This document shows positions 51,865-60,780 of a DNA stretch of 64,000 bases, in pieces. The notes below the pieces were generated by a model that was given only the letters and a program-made list of their open reading frames with translations, was not told the origin of the DNA and did no database searches. Each line of letters starts with the position of its first letter. Position 1 is the first letter of the stretch. A program made the position numbers and the translations under genes. The stretch is from Tilletia caries (taxonomy: Eukaryota; Basidiomycota; Exobasidiomycetes; Tilletiales; Tilletiaceae): assembly GCA_032718865.1 (NCBI GenBank), contig JALUTQ010000020.1, forward strand, positions 620,001-684,000. Reading direction: 5' to 3'.

Positions 51865-51872
51865 TATAAATA
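51865..51872 (+). promoter_or_regulatory. Strong TATA box candidate
   Basis: CCCCTATAAATAGCC lies 36 bp before an ATG (51908) that opens a 65-codon frame without recognisable features. The motif is a textbook TATA box, but the transcript is unknown. Confidence 0.35.
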
Positions 51873-52289
51873 GCCAGCCCTCTCCTGTCCTCCCACCACC
51901 ATCCTGTATGCTCACTACCACCATCGTCCGCACCCACAAGCAATTGAGCATCACATCACTGGCACATCATCATCGTCCGCAGACCGCATCACACATCACC
52001 GTACCGATTGGCGCCTTGTGCCCAGTCTCTTCCGTCGTCCTCACCACCACCGACCGCGTCGCCATCGACATCCATACCAGCTCGTCCGCAGGGACAGTCT
52101 AACGGAACCAGCACATATCAGCGCCTTGTGCCTGGCATTCCGACATCACCGCCAACAACTACCGCAGGAGTAGTCCGGCATTGCCCTCGCGCGCGCGCCA
52201 GTGCCTTTTGCTTGGCTGCACCAAGCCCGTCCGTGGAATTCATCAGCAGCAGCAGCAGCAGCACAGGGGTACGTGGGACCGGCAACTAG

Positions 52290-54120
52290 CTACGATTTCA
52301 ACAATGGCAACAGAGGAAGAAGAGAAGAACTCACCTGAGGTTTGAAAAGGGACCTACAGGAAAGGATGGAAAATTGGAGAGGAAGTTGGTTAGCGGTGCA
52401 AGCGGGAGATAGAGGCAGCCAGCCTGTATGCTCACGAGCCGCATCTGTCGACTCTCCTGCTTGGTGCACAAGGTTCATTGTCTGTGAAAGTTGGAGACGA
52501 GAGTGAGTAAAGATAACAGGAATGGTAGAGCAAGAAGCAAGAACATACCATGGCTTGGTTGAAAGAGTCATGATGATCTGTAAAAGAAGATCTGCAGATG
52601 GTATTTAGCCAGCAAATGGAGAAAGGGGTCACAGGAGAGGAGAGGATGTGATAACTCATGGCCTCAACGTAGTTTCGATGCAGGACCTAACAGCTATGTA
52701 AAAGCATGGCAGGGAGAAGTCCAGTGGTAAGTATAGACAGGAAGCTGTGGCAATGTTCGCCAAGAAAAAAGCACCTACCCTGCGTGAGGCCTACTCACTG
52801 GGCTGGCGGGAACGTATCGAGCGTTCAAGTCTGCGAAAGGACAATTGGAGGGGAGGGAGAGTGAATGAGCCAAGATTGCGTCTCACATAGGAAAGAGAAA
52901 ATGACTCACTGGTAGAGAGCGAACAGTGTCGGTTGAAAGATGAGCGATGGAAGATGTGGGCGGAAACAACCTGCTAAAGAGCAAGGATGTGAGTGAAGGG
53001 GAGACCAGAATATGGGTACGGGACAAGGAGAAGAAGACGGCAAGAAAAATCAGGTGTATACTGACGGAGTGAGTCAGTGAGGCAGAGATCAGTATCAGAC
53101 AGGCAGTCCGATGGACGGAAGCGCGCAATCGAGGAGGGATTGAAAGAATAGGAGGCGGGAAGGGGTTGGCGAAAGGGATGGGGAATTTGTGACTCACAGA
53201 CACTATCGATCTACACCTGACTGCAGCTCAAAAGTCAATGTGCTGAGCTACGGGAGAAGGAAAAAGGAGAGGAAGAGAGCGGACAGGTCAAGGAAGGGGA
53301 AGATGAAAGTGTACTGCATAAGCACAAAGAACATCACTAGAGGAGAGAGAGAGTGAGTGAGACCGAGAGTATGTGTCAACCAGGCATCAGCAGAGTGATC
53401 AGTATAACAACAGAAGAGAGAGATGGAAATCGGATAGGCGGGGCTGCTGGGACGGAGCGAGGCTAGAAGAACAGTAAGCATCAGGTACCAGCAAGGCGGG
53501 GAGCGGTCAGAAAACTGTACGGCGAAAGAGAGAAAGAAGCAATGAGGTCAATAATGAGACACTGCGGACGGAGAGGAAGTCGGTCAGCGGTGGGAGCGGG
53601 TGATAGAGATTGTCAGCTTGTATACTCACGAGTTTCGACTGCTCTGCTTAGCGACCGGGGTTCGGAATCTGTGAGGCGACCGGGGTTCGGGATCTGTGAG
53701 AGAGTGTGTGGATGGAGGCGATAGGTCAGTTGATAGATGGCTGATGGCTCAATAGATGCGCCAAAGATAGTCTGGCTACCAACGCACCTTGGTTTGAACT
53801 GTGAGCAGGTTGATTCACTGTCTGCATGCAAGTATGGAAGAAGAAGGGCGCGAGAACGTCAGTGGAGCAGACAAACAATTCTCACCTTGACGCATTTAAT
53901 CGGGCTGTATGGGGTGGAAAACGGAGACGAGTGAGCTGGAGACGAGAATCCAGAAGGGGAGGAGAATGTCAGTGAGAAGGAGACATAGGCTGTAAATGAG
54001 AGAGGTTTGTGGAGTAATCAGTATAAGGGAGAAGCTTCGAAAGTCAGTCATCAAAGAAGGGATGCCGGATGGGTGCATAATTCAGTAAGTACATCGGCGC
54101 GCGCTGCTACGCTGCTGCCT
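52290..54120 (-). repeat. Intron-dense region with a duplicated exon-like unit
   Basis: About 52370-52480 and 53565-53665 are about 75% alike. Shared words are GAGGAAGT, TAGCGGTG/CAGCGGTG, GATAGAG, CAGCYTGTATRCTCACGAG and GACTCTCCTGCTT/GACTGCTCTGCTT. On the minus strand each ends in a GTGAGYATACA donor, so each may be a small exon with its intron. Many GTCAGT/GTCAGC sites (minus-strand branch points) lie between. No protein family is recognisable. Confidence 0.35.
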
Positions 54121-54265
54121 GCTGTGAGTTATGGTCTTATGGATGACGAGCGGAAAAAAAGCTGAAAAGGTTGGGGCGGAGAAAGAAAGCTGAGAAAGAA
54201 GTGGTCATTTATGTAGGGACGCGAGATGGGTGTGACGGACCTGCAAGAGATGTGTTCCAGAATTA

Positions 54266-54348
54266 TGTGATGCTTTAGGATCCTGTGAACTGTGATGCGT
54301 AGGATCCTGTGATGTGTAATAATTAGGATCCTATGATGCGTAGGATCC
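54266..54348. repeat. Imperfect tandem repeat with four GGATCC sites
   Basis: The unit is about 17-20 bp, GTGATGCGTAGGATCCT and variants, repeated four times with drift. It lies about 300 bp before the DIRS gag start. Confidence 0.8.
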
Positions 54349-54651
54349 CAACTCAGACACTGACAGAGTCGGCGCGAAACGGGTCGACAGACGGCCGGCC
54401 GAGACTCGGCGCCGCTCTCCATATTTTCTCATCTTTCATTGACAACTGAGAACTGAGTACTGAGAAGTGAAATGAAATGAGGTTAGGCAGGCGCAGGCCG
54501 CAAGGCGGTGCCTGCGCAGTCTGAAGGAAAATTCTCTTCCTGAGCTCTCCTCTCTCTCTCCACGACGTCCTCCCTCGCTCTCGCCAGGCTCAGACCTCAG
54601 TCGAACGATCTCGTGTTCCTTTGCTGTCTCCTTTGCTGCTGAAATCACCAC

Positions 54652-57600
54652 ATGTCGGACAACAATGCGTCTTCTGCATCTTCCAACAACAACGCGGCGG
54701 CGGGAAACGCGGATTCAAACGGAGTTCCGGCCGGAGGTGCCGACATGGCGGCGCCACCCACAGCGGACTACAACTCTCTTGATTTCAATCCTGCCGATGC
54801 TGCTTCTGCTGGGGTTCCTCTGGTGTACCCCTTTGCGAACAGCCCGTACCCCATCCCTCAAGATCTCATCGACTTGTACCGAGCAGGTCACCCCGTCCCT
54901 TTGTCTCTCCTCACTGTCGTCTGCCTGGTCAACCATTCTCGTGGCGGCCGTCCCGATTTCAAGTTGCCTCTCGACCCGACTTCAGCCCGTGTCCTCGACG
55001 AATGGGTCCACACGGACAGGTTCCTTCCGTTCCCCGAATGGATCCAAGCGAGTGCCGCCTATCTGCTCCTCCTCCAGCACGCTTCCCCTTCCGGCCACAA
55101 GGAGGCAACAGTCTACGCTGGACATCTCGTTCGGGTCGCTGGTGCTGTTCATGGAGGAAACTGGGACATCTTCCGGGAGTACGACCATAGAGTCCAGGCA
55201 GCACACGCAGCGGCCCGCAAAACCTCTTCCAAGATCGGTTTCGACATTCGCCTCATCAACCAGTCCCTTCTTGGTCCCGCTGCAGGCGCAGTCAGACGAG
55301 ATGGCGGCGTGGGAGCCGCGATCGACGTTGCAGGGGCCTTCGTGAGCCCGTGGGCTCGACTGGCAGGCGCGGCGTACCCAGACCGGATGCGCATCAGTCA
55401 GTCGTGGTCGGTTCCAGCGGCGTCTTATCCTGCTCAAGCAGCACCTACCTCTGCCCCACCTTCTCCCAAGAGGAAAGCCCCTCGCACCGCTTCCTCTTCC
55501 GGCTCTCATTCGCTCTCTGGTTCGGCCCCCAGCGCTCCTCCAATCCCATCTTGGTGCCCGGTGTGCTGCTCTTTCACAACCACGCATCGATGGAGGATGT
55601 GTGTGTCGCCAGCCAGCCCCCTCCTCGTGCGCTCCGGAAACGGATGGATTTTCTCCGGAAAGGAGCGGCAGGTTTGTCTCAACTACAACTGCAACCTCGC
55701 CTGCTCCACCGGCCGGTCACGAGGCGGTCCGGTCTCTGGATCGGCGGATGCGACATCATATCACTGCCCGTACGGTCACTACTGTTCGCGTTGCGGTGGT
55801 GACCATCGCTCGTGTACATACGTCTGCGCTGCGGCAATTGCGGGATCTGCACAGCAGCCATTTCTTGGCTCTTCTGGCCCTGCCTCGGCCTTTCCATCTT
55901 TCTCTGTCCCCTCCACCTCCACGTCTCATTTTCCGACCCTTCTAGCTCCTCCCTCCAGCAGTTCTTTTCCGCCCTCAACCTCTCTCCTCCCGGCCTCTCC
56001 CAGAACTGAGGTTACGCGACACACGACCGTCAGGGAGGCGTATGCTGCGGTGGTGACGCCTCTCCGTCACCAGGAGTGGAGTTCGGCAATTGCGCAGCTT
56101 CCGGAAGATCTGCGGGTGGAGTACGCTGACATTCCCCTGCAGATCCAGTGTGGTTTCTGGCTCGGCCTCCCCCTCGCCCCGCCCACAACGTTCCTTCCCG
56201 ACAATCGATACACGGAGGCAGAGGCACCCGTCGTACGAGAATGGATTACGGCAGAGGTTGGCCTCGGCAGGGCGTTTGGCCCTTTCACGGACGATGAGAT
56301 GGCCGCCGAGGTCGGCCCCTCTCAGCGTCATACATACGCCAGCAACTGCGGAGAAGCCAGCGAAGAATCGCATCGTCGAGGACCTCGGCCATCCTCGTTT
56401 CCAGCGTCAACGCCCACTCTCATCTCAGTCACTGCTGGCCCGCGAGAATCCTTCCGTCAATTCCTTGGTTCCGAGCAACACCTTCTTCTGCAGGTGGTTC
56501 ACGGTCTCCGCTCAAATCGAACGAGTGGGTTGTATTCCCATCCCATCCCGTTTTCCCCGTCTGCTTTTATCCGGCGCCCCCTGCCCTCTCCTTCTACCCG
56601 CTACCCTGAACGCTACTTTTCCCGCTCCACGCTCGAACCCCCCCCGCTTCCTCCCTCTCGTCCCCTCCCTTCGATTCCCGTTTTCCGTTTTCCCTCCTGC
56701 CCTCATCCATCAACGTGGGAACCTCGCAGCCAGGTGGCTAGAGTCTCCTTCTGCCTCGACTCAACGAGTTTCTCCACTCCCACTTCACGAGTTCCGCAGT
56801 TCCGCGAATCCCACCCCCGTCCCGTTCGCATCCCCTTTACGTTCTCTTCGTTCTCCCGCAATGGCCTCGGCCACCGAGCCTCCGCGTCGCCCTTCGTTAC
56901 ACTCGACCACGTTGTGATCGTTCATCCTTTGCGATTTGGCCCTCGTTCCCTTGACCCATTCCCCGTTCCCCGTGACTTCCACCCGTTGTTTTCCCGCGTG
57001 TTTACGTTCGTCCGTCCGTTCTTACGTTCACGTTGGCTTACACTCTCCTCGTTGCGTCCGTTTATCTCATGCTTGCAGTATCGTTCACTTCCACCCACTG
57101 CAGACGTCATGAGAATGGACATCAAAGACGCATTCTACAACATATGTCCTCACCCATCTCAGAGGCCGTACCTCTGCGTGCGCTTGAGGCCGAATCAGAA
57201 CTACGTGCGAGCATCAAGCCCCTTTGGCCACAAGGGCATTTGTGCAATTTTCGGGCGTACCGTCGACTGTTCGTGCGACATCGTGGCGATGCGCCTGCCT
57301 GGAATCATTTTCGGTTCTTGGGACGACATTGGTGCCATTCGCCTTGCCGGCCCTGCGTCCGGCCTTAGCGAAAGCCAGGTGCGGGCGGAGTTTGAACGTC
57401 TCGGATGGCCGCTCCACCCTTCGGATCGGAAAGGCTTTTCTTTTTCTCGTTGCTTCACGCTCACAGGCATTGAGTGGAATCTGGACGATCAGACGATGAC
57501 TCTGCCGGAGGCAAAGCGGGTCAAGTACCTCAGTAAAGTTACAACCATCCTGGACAACCCGTCCCAACGTGTGGGCCGGTCGGCGATGGACAGTCTGGTC

Positions 57601-58011
57601 GGGTCCCTTCTGCGGGTCTGCCTGTTCGCCCCGGGTCAACGGTGTCACCTCCGCCAAACTCTCCTCTTTCGCCGTGCTCTGTTCGCTCCTTACGTGTTCC
57701 ACCACACGACATTGGCCCTGCGGAGCGAGCTGCGGCACTGGGCGGATGTTCTAAGTACGGGGCCAATTTTCCGTTCATTCCGTCGCCCTGCTCGCGTTAC
57801 CACCACGCTCTATGCCTCCGATGCGTGCGATACCGGCCTCGGCATCATTTGCGGACCTTTCGCTCGGTTTTGTCCTCTCCCAGCCGGCTGGAAAGAACTG
57901 CAGGGCTTCGACATGGGAGTCGCCGAAGCATGGGCCATGGAGTCGTTAGTGCAGGCGGCGATCGCCCTAGGCGAGTCCGATTGCGTTCTGTCGATTATTG
58001 GGGACAACTAA
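54652..58011 (+). CDS. DIRS gag plus reverse transcriptase/RNase H (frame-shifted in part)
   Basis: A 1119-codon open frame. Residues 1-300 are gag-like with a helical region. A Cys/His array follows (CPVCCSFTTTHRWRMC; HCPYGHYCSRCGGDHRSCTY). The RT palm entry continues in another frame (KPAKNRIVEDLGHPRF, SVNSLVPSNTFF; about 56340-56500). A pyrimidine-rich stretch (56530-57100, perhaps an intron) precedes the return to this frame with ADVMRMDIKDAFYNI (first catalytic Asp), SSPFGHKGICAIFGRTVD, FGSWDDIGAI where YxDD is expected, and FTLTGIEWNLDDQTMTLPE. RNase H starts TTTLYASDACDTGLGI and breaks at IIGDN. The start Met is the only one in good position. Confidence 0.85.
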   Translation: MSDNNASSASSNNNAAAGNADSNGVPAGGADMAAPPTADYNSLDFNPADAASAGVPLVYPFANSPYPIPQDLIDLYRAGHPVPLSLLTVVCLVNHSRGGRPDFKLPLDPTSARVLDEWVHTDRFLPFPEWIQASAAYLLLLQHASPSGHKEATVYAGHLVRVAGAVHGGNWDIFREYDHRVQAAHAAARKTSSKIGFDIRLINQSLLGPAAGAVRRDGGVGAAIDVAGAFVSPWARLAGAAYPDRMRISQSWSVPAASYPAQAAPTSAPPSPKRKAPRTASSSGSHSLSGSAPSAPPIPSWCPVCCSFTTTHRWRMCVSPASPLLVRSGNGWIFSGKERQVCLNYNCNLACSTGRSRGGPVSGSADATSYHCPYGHYCSRCGGDHRSCTYVCAAAIAGSAQQPFLGSSGPASAFPSFSVPSTSTSHFPTLLAPPSSSSFPPSTSLLPASPRTEVTRHTTVREAYAAVVTPLRHQEWSSAIAQLPEDLRVEYADIPLQIQCGFWLGLPLAPPTTFLPDNRYTEAEAPVVREWITAEVGLGRAFGPFTDDEMAAEVGPSQRHTYASNCGEASEESHRRGPRPSSFPASTPTLISVTAGPRESFRQFLGSEQHLLLQVVHGLRSNRTSGLYSHPIPFSPSAFIRRPLPSPSTRYPERYFSRSTLEPPPLPPSRPLPSIPVFRFPSCPHPSTWEPRSQVARVSFCLDSTSFSTPTSRVPQFRESHPRPVRIPFTFSSFSRNGLGHRASASPFVTLDHVVIVHPLRFGPRSLDPFPVPRDFHPLFSRVFTFVRPFLRSRWLTLSSLRPFISCLQYRSLPPTADVMRMDIKDAFYNICPHPSQRPYLCVRLRPNQNYVRASSPFGHKGICAIFGRTVDCSCDIVAMRLPGIIFGSWDDIGAIRLAGPASGLSESQVRAEFERLGWPLHPSDRKGFSFSRCFTLTGIEWNLDDQTMTLPEAKRVKYLSKVTTILDNPSQRVGRSAMDSLVGSLLRVCLFAPGQRCHLRQTLLFRRALFAPYVFHHTTLALRSELRHWADVLSTGPIFRSFRRPARVTTTLYASDACDTGLGIICGPFARFCPLPAGWKELQGFDMGVAEAWAMESLVQAAIALGESDCVLSIIGDN

Positions 58012-58061
58012 AGGGGTACTCCTGGGGTGGCTGAAGGGTCGGTCGGCCTCCTAGCAGGTAA

Positions 58062-58249
58062 ACGAAACCTTCGTCCGACTGGTGGCGTGCGCGGCGACAG
58101 TCGGCGTCGAGATTAGCGCCTCCTATGTCTCCACCAAGCTGAACCCCGCAGACGCAGTCTCCCGCGGAGATGTCTCCGGATATTTCCCTTTCCCCATCGA
58201 GCTGCAGGATCCGTTGGCCATTCTGGTCGGGATCCTGCCCCGCGCATGA
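58062..58249 (+). pseudogene. DIRS RNase H C-terminal end, other frame
   Basis: The frame reads FVRLVACAATVGVEISASYV, then STKLNPADAVSRGDVSGYFP, the final RNase H motif with its NPADAxSR box. It ends ILPRA-stop. Its TGA (58247-58249) overlaps the recombinase start ATG (58246-58248). A frame shift separates it from the main frame near 58010. Confidence 0.8.
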
Positions 58250-59922
58250 TCTCCGACGGGCGGTCTCTCCCCTCTGCTTCGCCGCTGGGGGACCTGACCG
58301 GCACTCCCGAATTGTCAGCGGCGTCCACCTCACATGCCCTCCCTCCTCTCAACGTCTCTCTGCCTTCTCCTCTCGTCTCCAACCCGCCACATTCACCGCC
58401 CTCTCTGTGTTCTCCGGCATTGTCATCTTCCCAACCGTCATTGATTCCTGTTCTCTCTTTGTCTTTGGTCGCGCCCAGTGTTATCCCTGCCACGCCGTTG
58501 TTTCCAAAATCTCTGACATCTTCCCTTATTCCCCTCACGGCAACTTCACGCTCTTCGCTCCCACCAGCCCCTTTTTCCTTCCTTCCGCCACTTCCCTCCT
58601 CTTCGTCCTCATCACAGTCCTTTCACGCTCCGGTCCCCGCCTTCTCTCCCTCGCTGGGGATGACGTCCACGTTGGCATCTTCCTCGCAGCCTGCGCCACC
58701 CCCCGCGGCAGATTTTGGAGCTCGCCCGCCCTCCAGTACCTTCCGGAGTCCCCCGGTCGCTGCCCGGCCCGCTGCATCACAACGAGGACGAAGTCGTTCT
58801 GGGGCGCGACCTCCTACCATTCCTTCCTTTCCTGCGCTTTCGGCTGCCCTGGCCTCGGCCGTTGCCCGCCAGGACGTTTTGCTTTGCGTCGGGCCCCTTC
58901 CCGAGCAGAGGAGCCTTCGTTTTGCGGATCTTACGACGGCCCAGCGGTGGAAAATTCAAGTCTCGATTGCGTGCTCGGTGGTGAACAAGACCCTTAAAAA
59001 CTACGGGAGTGCGGTCCGCGTTTTCCTGCGGTGGTGCGAAGCAAACGGAATTCCCCCAGCTCAGCGTCTGCCCATTCCTGAAGCTGTCTTGCTGAGATAT
59101 TTTGCGGACAGCATGGAGGATGTTCGCTCGTCCACATACACCTATCGCCGCGCCGGACTCTCCCTTTGGCATCACATTCACGGGTTTGATTTGAAGATCG
59201 ACGAACAAATGTCGAGGCGGCTCGGTCGAGCGGCACGTCTTTGTCAGCCCGAGGCCATGCCGTCGCGGCCTCCTGTGCGGATCGCAGACCTCGGCATCAT
59301 TCGGAATGGGTTGCCTATTGAACGCGATCGTGCAATGGCAGCGGTCTGGGCCTGCGTCTCCTTCGCCTTCTTCGGTCTGGCGCGTCTTGGTGAGCTAACT
59401 GTGGAGACCCTGTCTGAGCCCCGTGACCGCCTTGCAAGGTGTCTGCGTCTGCACTGGACCGTCCGCCCCGCTGAAGGCTCGGCAGCTCCTACAGTCACCC
59501 TCCGTCTGCCCATGGACAAGACTCAAGGACCGAATGGATCGGATCTCATTGCGTCCCAGCAACTTACGTCCCCAGCTTTGTGTCCGGTGGCGGCCGTTCG
59601 GTGGCACCTTCATGTTAATCGAGATGTTCCACAGGACGCGGGTGCTTTCGCTTTTCTGGACTCAGGGGGTTGCGTACGGGAACTAACCACTGATCATTGC
59701 ATCCGTGTGGCAAACAGTCTTCTCTCCGCGGCAGACAGGCCACCCATCCTGGGCCACTGTCTGCGGATTGGTGGGGCGACCTTCTATCTGAACGCAGGAA
59801 TACCCGAGCTCGACATCCGCAGACATGGTCGTTGGAAGTCGGACGCTATGCTGGTCTATCTGCGCCGCCTATACGTGTCAGCCGGTCGGGTCTTTGCGCA
59901 TGTCGATACCACCAATGGCTAA
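58246..59922 (+). CDS. DIRS tyrosine recombinase
   Basis: A 558-residue frame. The first 190 residues are Ser/Pro-rich. The SAM-like core-binding domain follows (CSVVNKTLKNYGSAVRVFLR, YFADSMEDVRSSTYTYRRAG). The catalytic domain has FFGLARLGELTVETL (first Arg), GHCLRIGGATFYLNAGI (HxxR) and DIRRHGRWKSDAMLVYLRRLY (HxxGRW then the nucleophile Tyr). This is the R-HxxR-H/W-Y set of tyrosine recombinases in DIRS spacing. All key residues are present and the frame is intact, so this domain might still be functional. It begins at an ATGA overlap with the RNase H frame. Confidence 0.92.
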   Translation: MISDGRSLPSASPLGDLTGTPELSAASTSHALPPLNVSLPSPLVSNPPHSPPSLCSPALSSSQPSLIPVLSLSLVAPSVIPATPLFPKSLTSSLIPLTATSRSSLPPAPFSFLPPLPSSSSSSQSFHAPVPAFSPSLGMTSTLASSSQPAPPPAADFGARPPSSTFRSPPVAARPAASQRGRSRSGARPPTIPSFPALSAALASAVARQDVLLCVGPLPEQRSLRFADLTTAQRWKIQVSIACSVVNKTLKNYGSAVRVFLRWCEANGIPPAQRLPIPEAVLLRYFADSMEDVRSSTYTYRRAGLSLWHHIHGFDLKIDEQMSRRLGRAARLCQPEAMPSRPPVRIADLGIIRNGLPIERDRAMAAVWACVSFAFFGLARLGELTVETLSEPRDRLARCLRLHWTVRPAEGSAAPTVTLRLPMDKTQGPNGSDLIASQQLTSPALCPVAAVRWHLHVNRDVPQDAGAFAFLDSGGCVRELTTDHCIRVANSLLSAADRPPILGHCLRIGGATFYLNAGIPELDIRRHGRWKSDAMLVYLRRLYVSAGRVFAHVDTTNG

Positions 59923-60780
59923 ACACAATTAGCATTTCCCATTTTCTCCATTTCACAGTCTTCGCATGGTTCGCCTCTCCCTTCTTCCCCGCCATGCTGT
60001 CTGCTGATGACCTCCTGCTGCCCCGCTCTTCTCCCCGGTCTCCCGCAGAATTCAAACCTCGCTCTCCTCATTCACGCCCCCGGCAGCGCTTGTTGGCCCT
60101 TCGATGGCAGTCCGACCTCAGGCCTCACCCCTTCTCGCTCGATTTGGGGGACGCGTGTTCCGCTGCAGGCGTGCGTTGCTTCGCCTGCTTTGGGAGACCG
60201 CACGCAGCGGCGGAACACGGCGTTCGAGCTCGCGCTCAACCCCAAATCTCATCAGAGAAGTTGTGATTCTCTCTCTCTCAGACGCGAGTGTGAGGACGGC
60301 ACAAAATTTTGGCGTCGGAAATCACGGCGTCGTCTGAAACCTGTCTCCAAAGCTTGAACGACTCCGGCCGTAAAGAATCGCGCACTCGCTATATATAGAG
60401 GTCCATCAACCCTGATCCCGCAGACCTCGACGCTGCGACTGAAAGATTTTGATTCGTTCAAGGCAGGTTGGGTAGAAATTTCAGGCCATGCTGTTCTGAC
60501 AGTTTTCGAGCTCAATAAGAGACGAGCATGAATAAACATTAATTTCCTTACGGCCGGAAGGCGTCCTGGGCCCTATAAACCCCATCCGTTCTTCCGGGAA
60601 CGGACACGCCAATTGAAGTGTGGGACACGTGCCTGTTCCCGCTGGTCACCATAGTAATGCTTAAAAGTTCCGTCAAACTGGCACGGTTTGTTGAGCTGCT
60701 GCATCCAAACATCCACCATCCATCCATCTATCCAGATCTACAGACGTCTGCAAGGGCCCAGGGCCCAGTATCGACCAAAT
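59923..60780. other. DIRS 3' flank and spacer
   Basis: It contains no supported gene. A promoter-like TATATATAG lies at about 60390-60398. The DIRS element's right terminus should lie here, but I could not identify an inverted or split repeat by eye. Confidence 0.4.

Larger units (their letters stand above)
54652..59922 (+). mobile_element. DIRS-type tyrosine-recombinase retrotransposon
   Basis: In order: a gag-like ORF with zinc fingers, reverse transcriptase, RNase H and a tyrosine recombinase, all on the plus strand. This combination is specific to DIRS-group elements, which integrate by recombinase instead of integrase. Terminal repeats could not be delimited, so the limits given are those of the coding region. 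Several frame changes in RT and RNase H suggest a non-functional copy. Confidence 0.85.
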
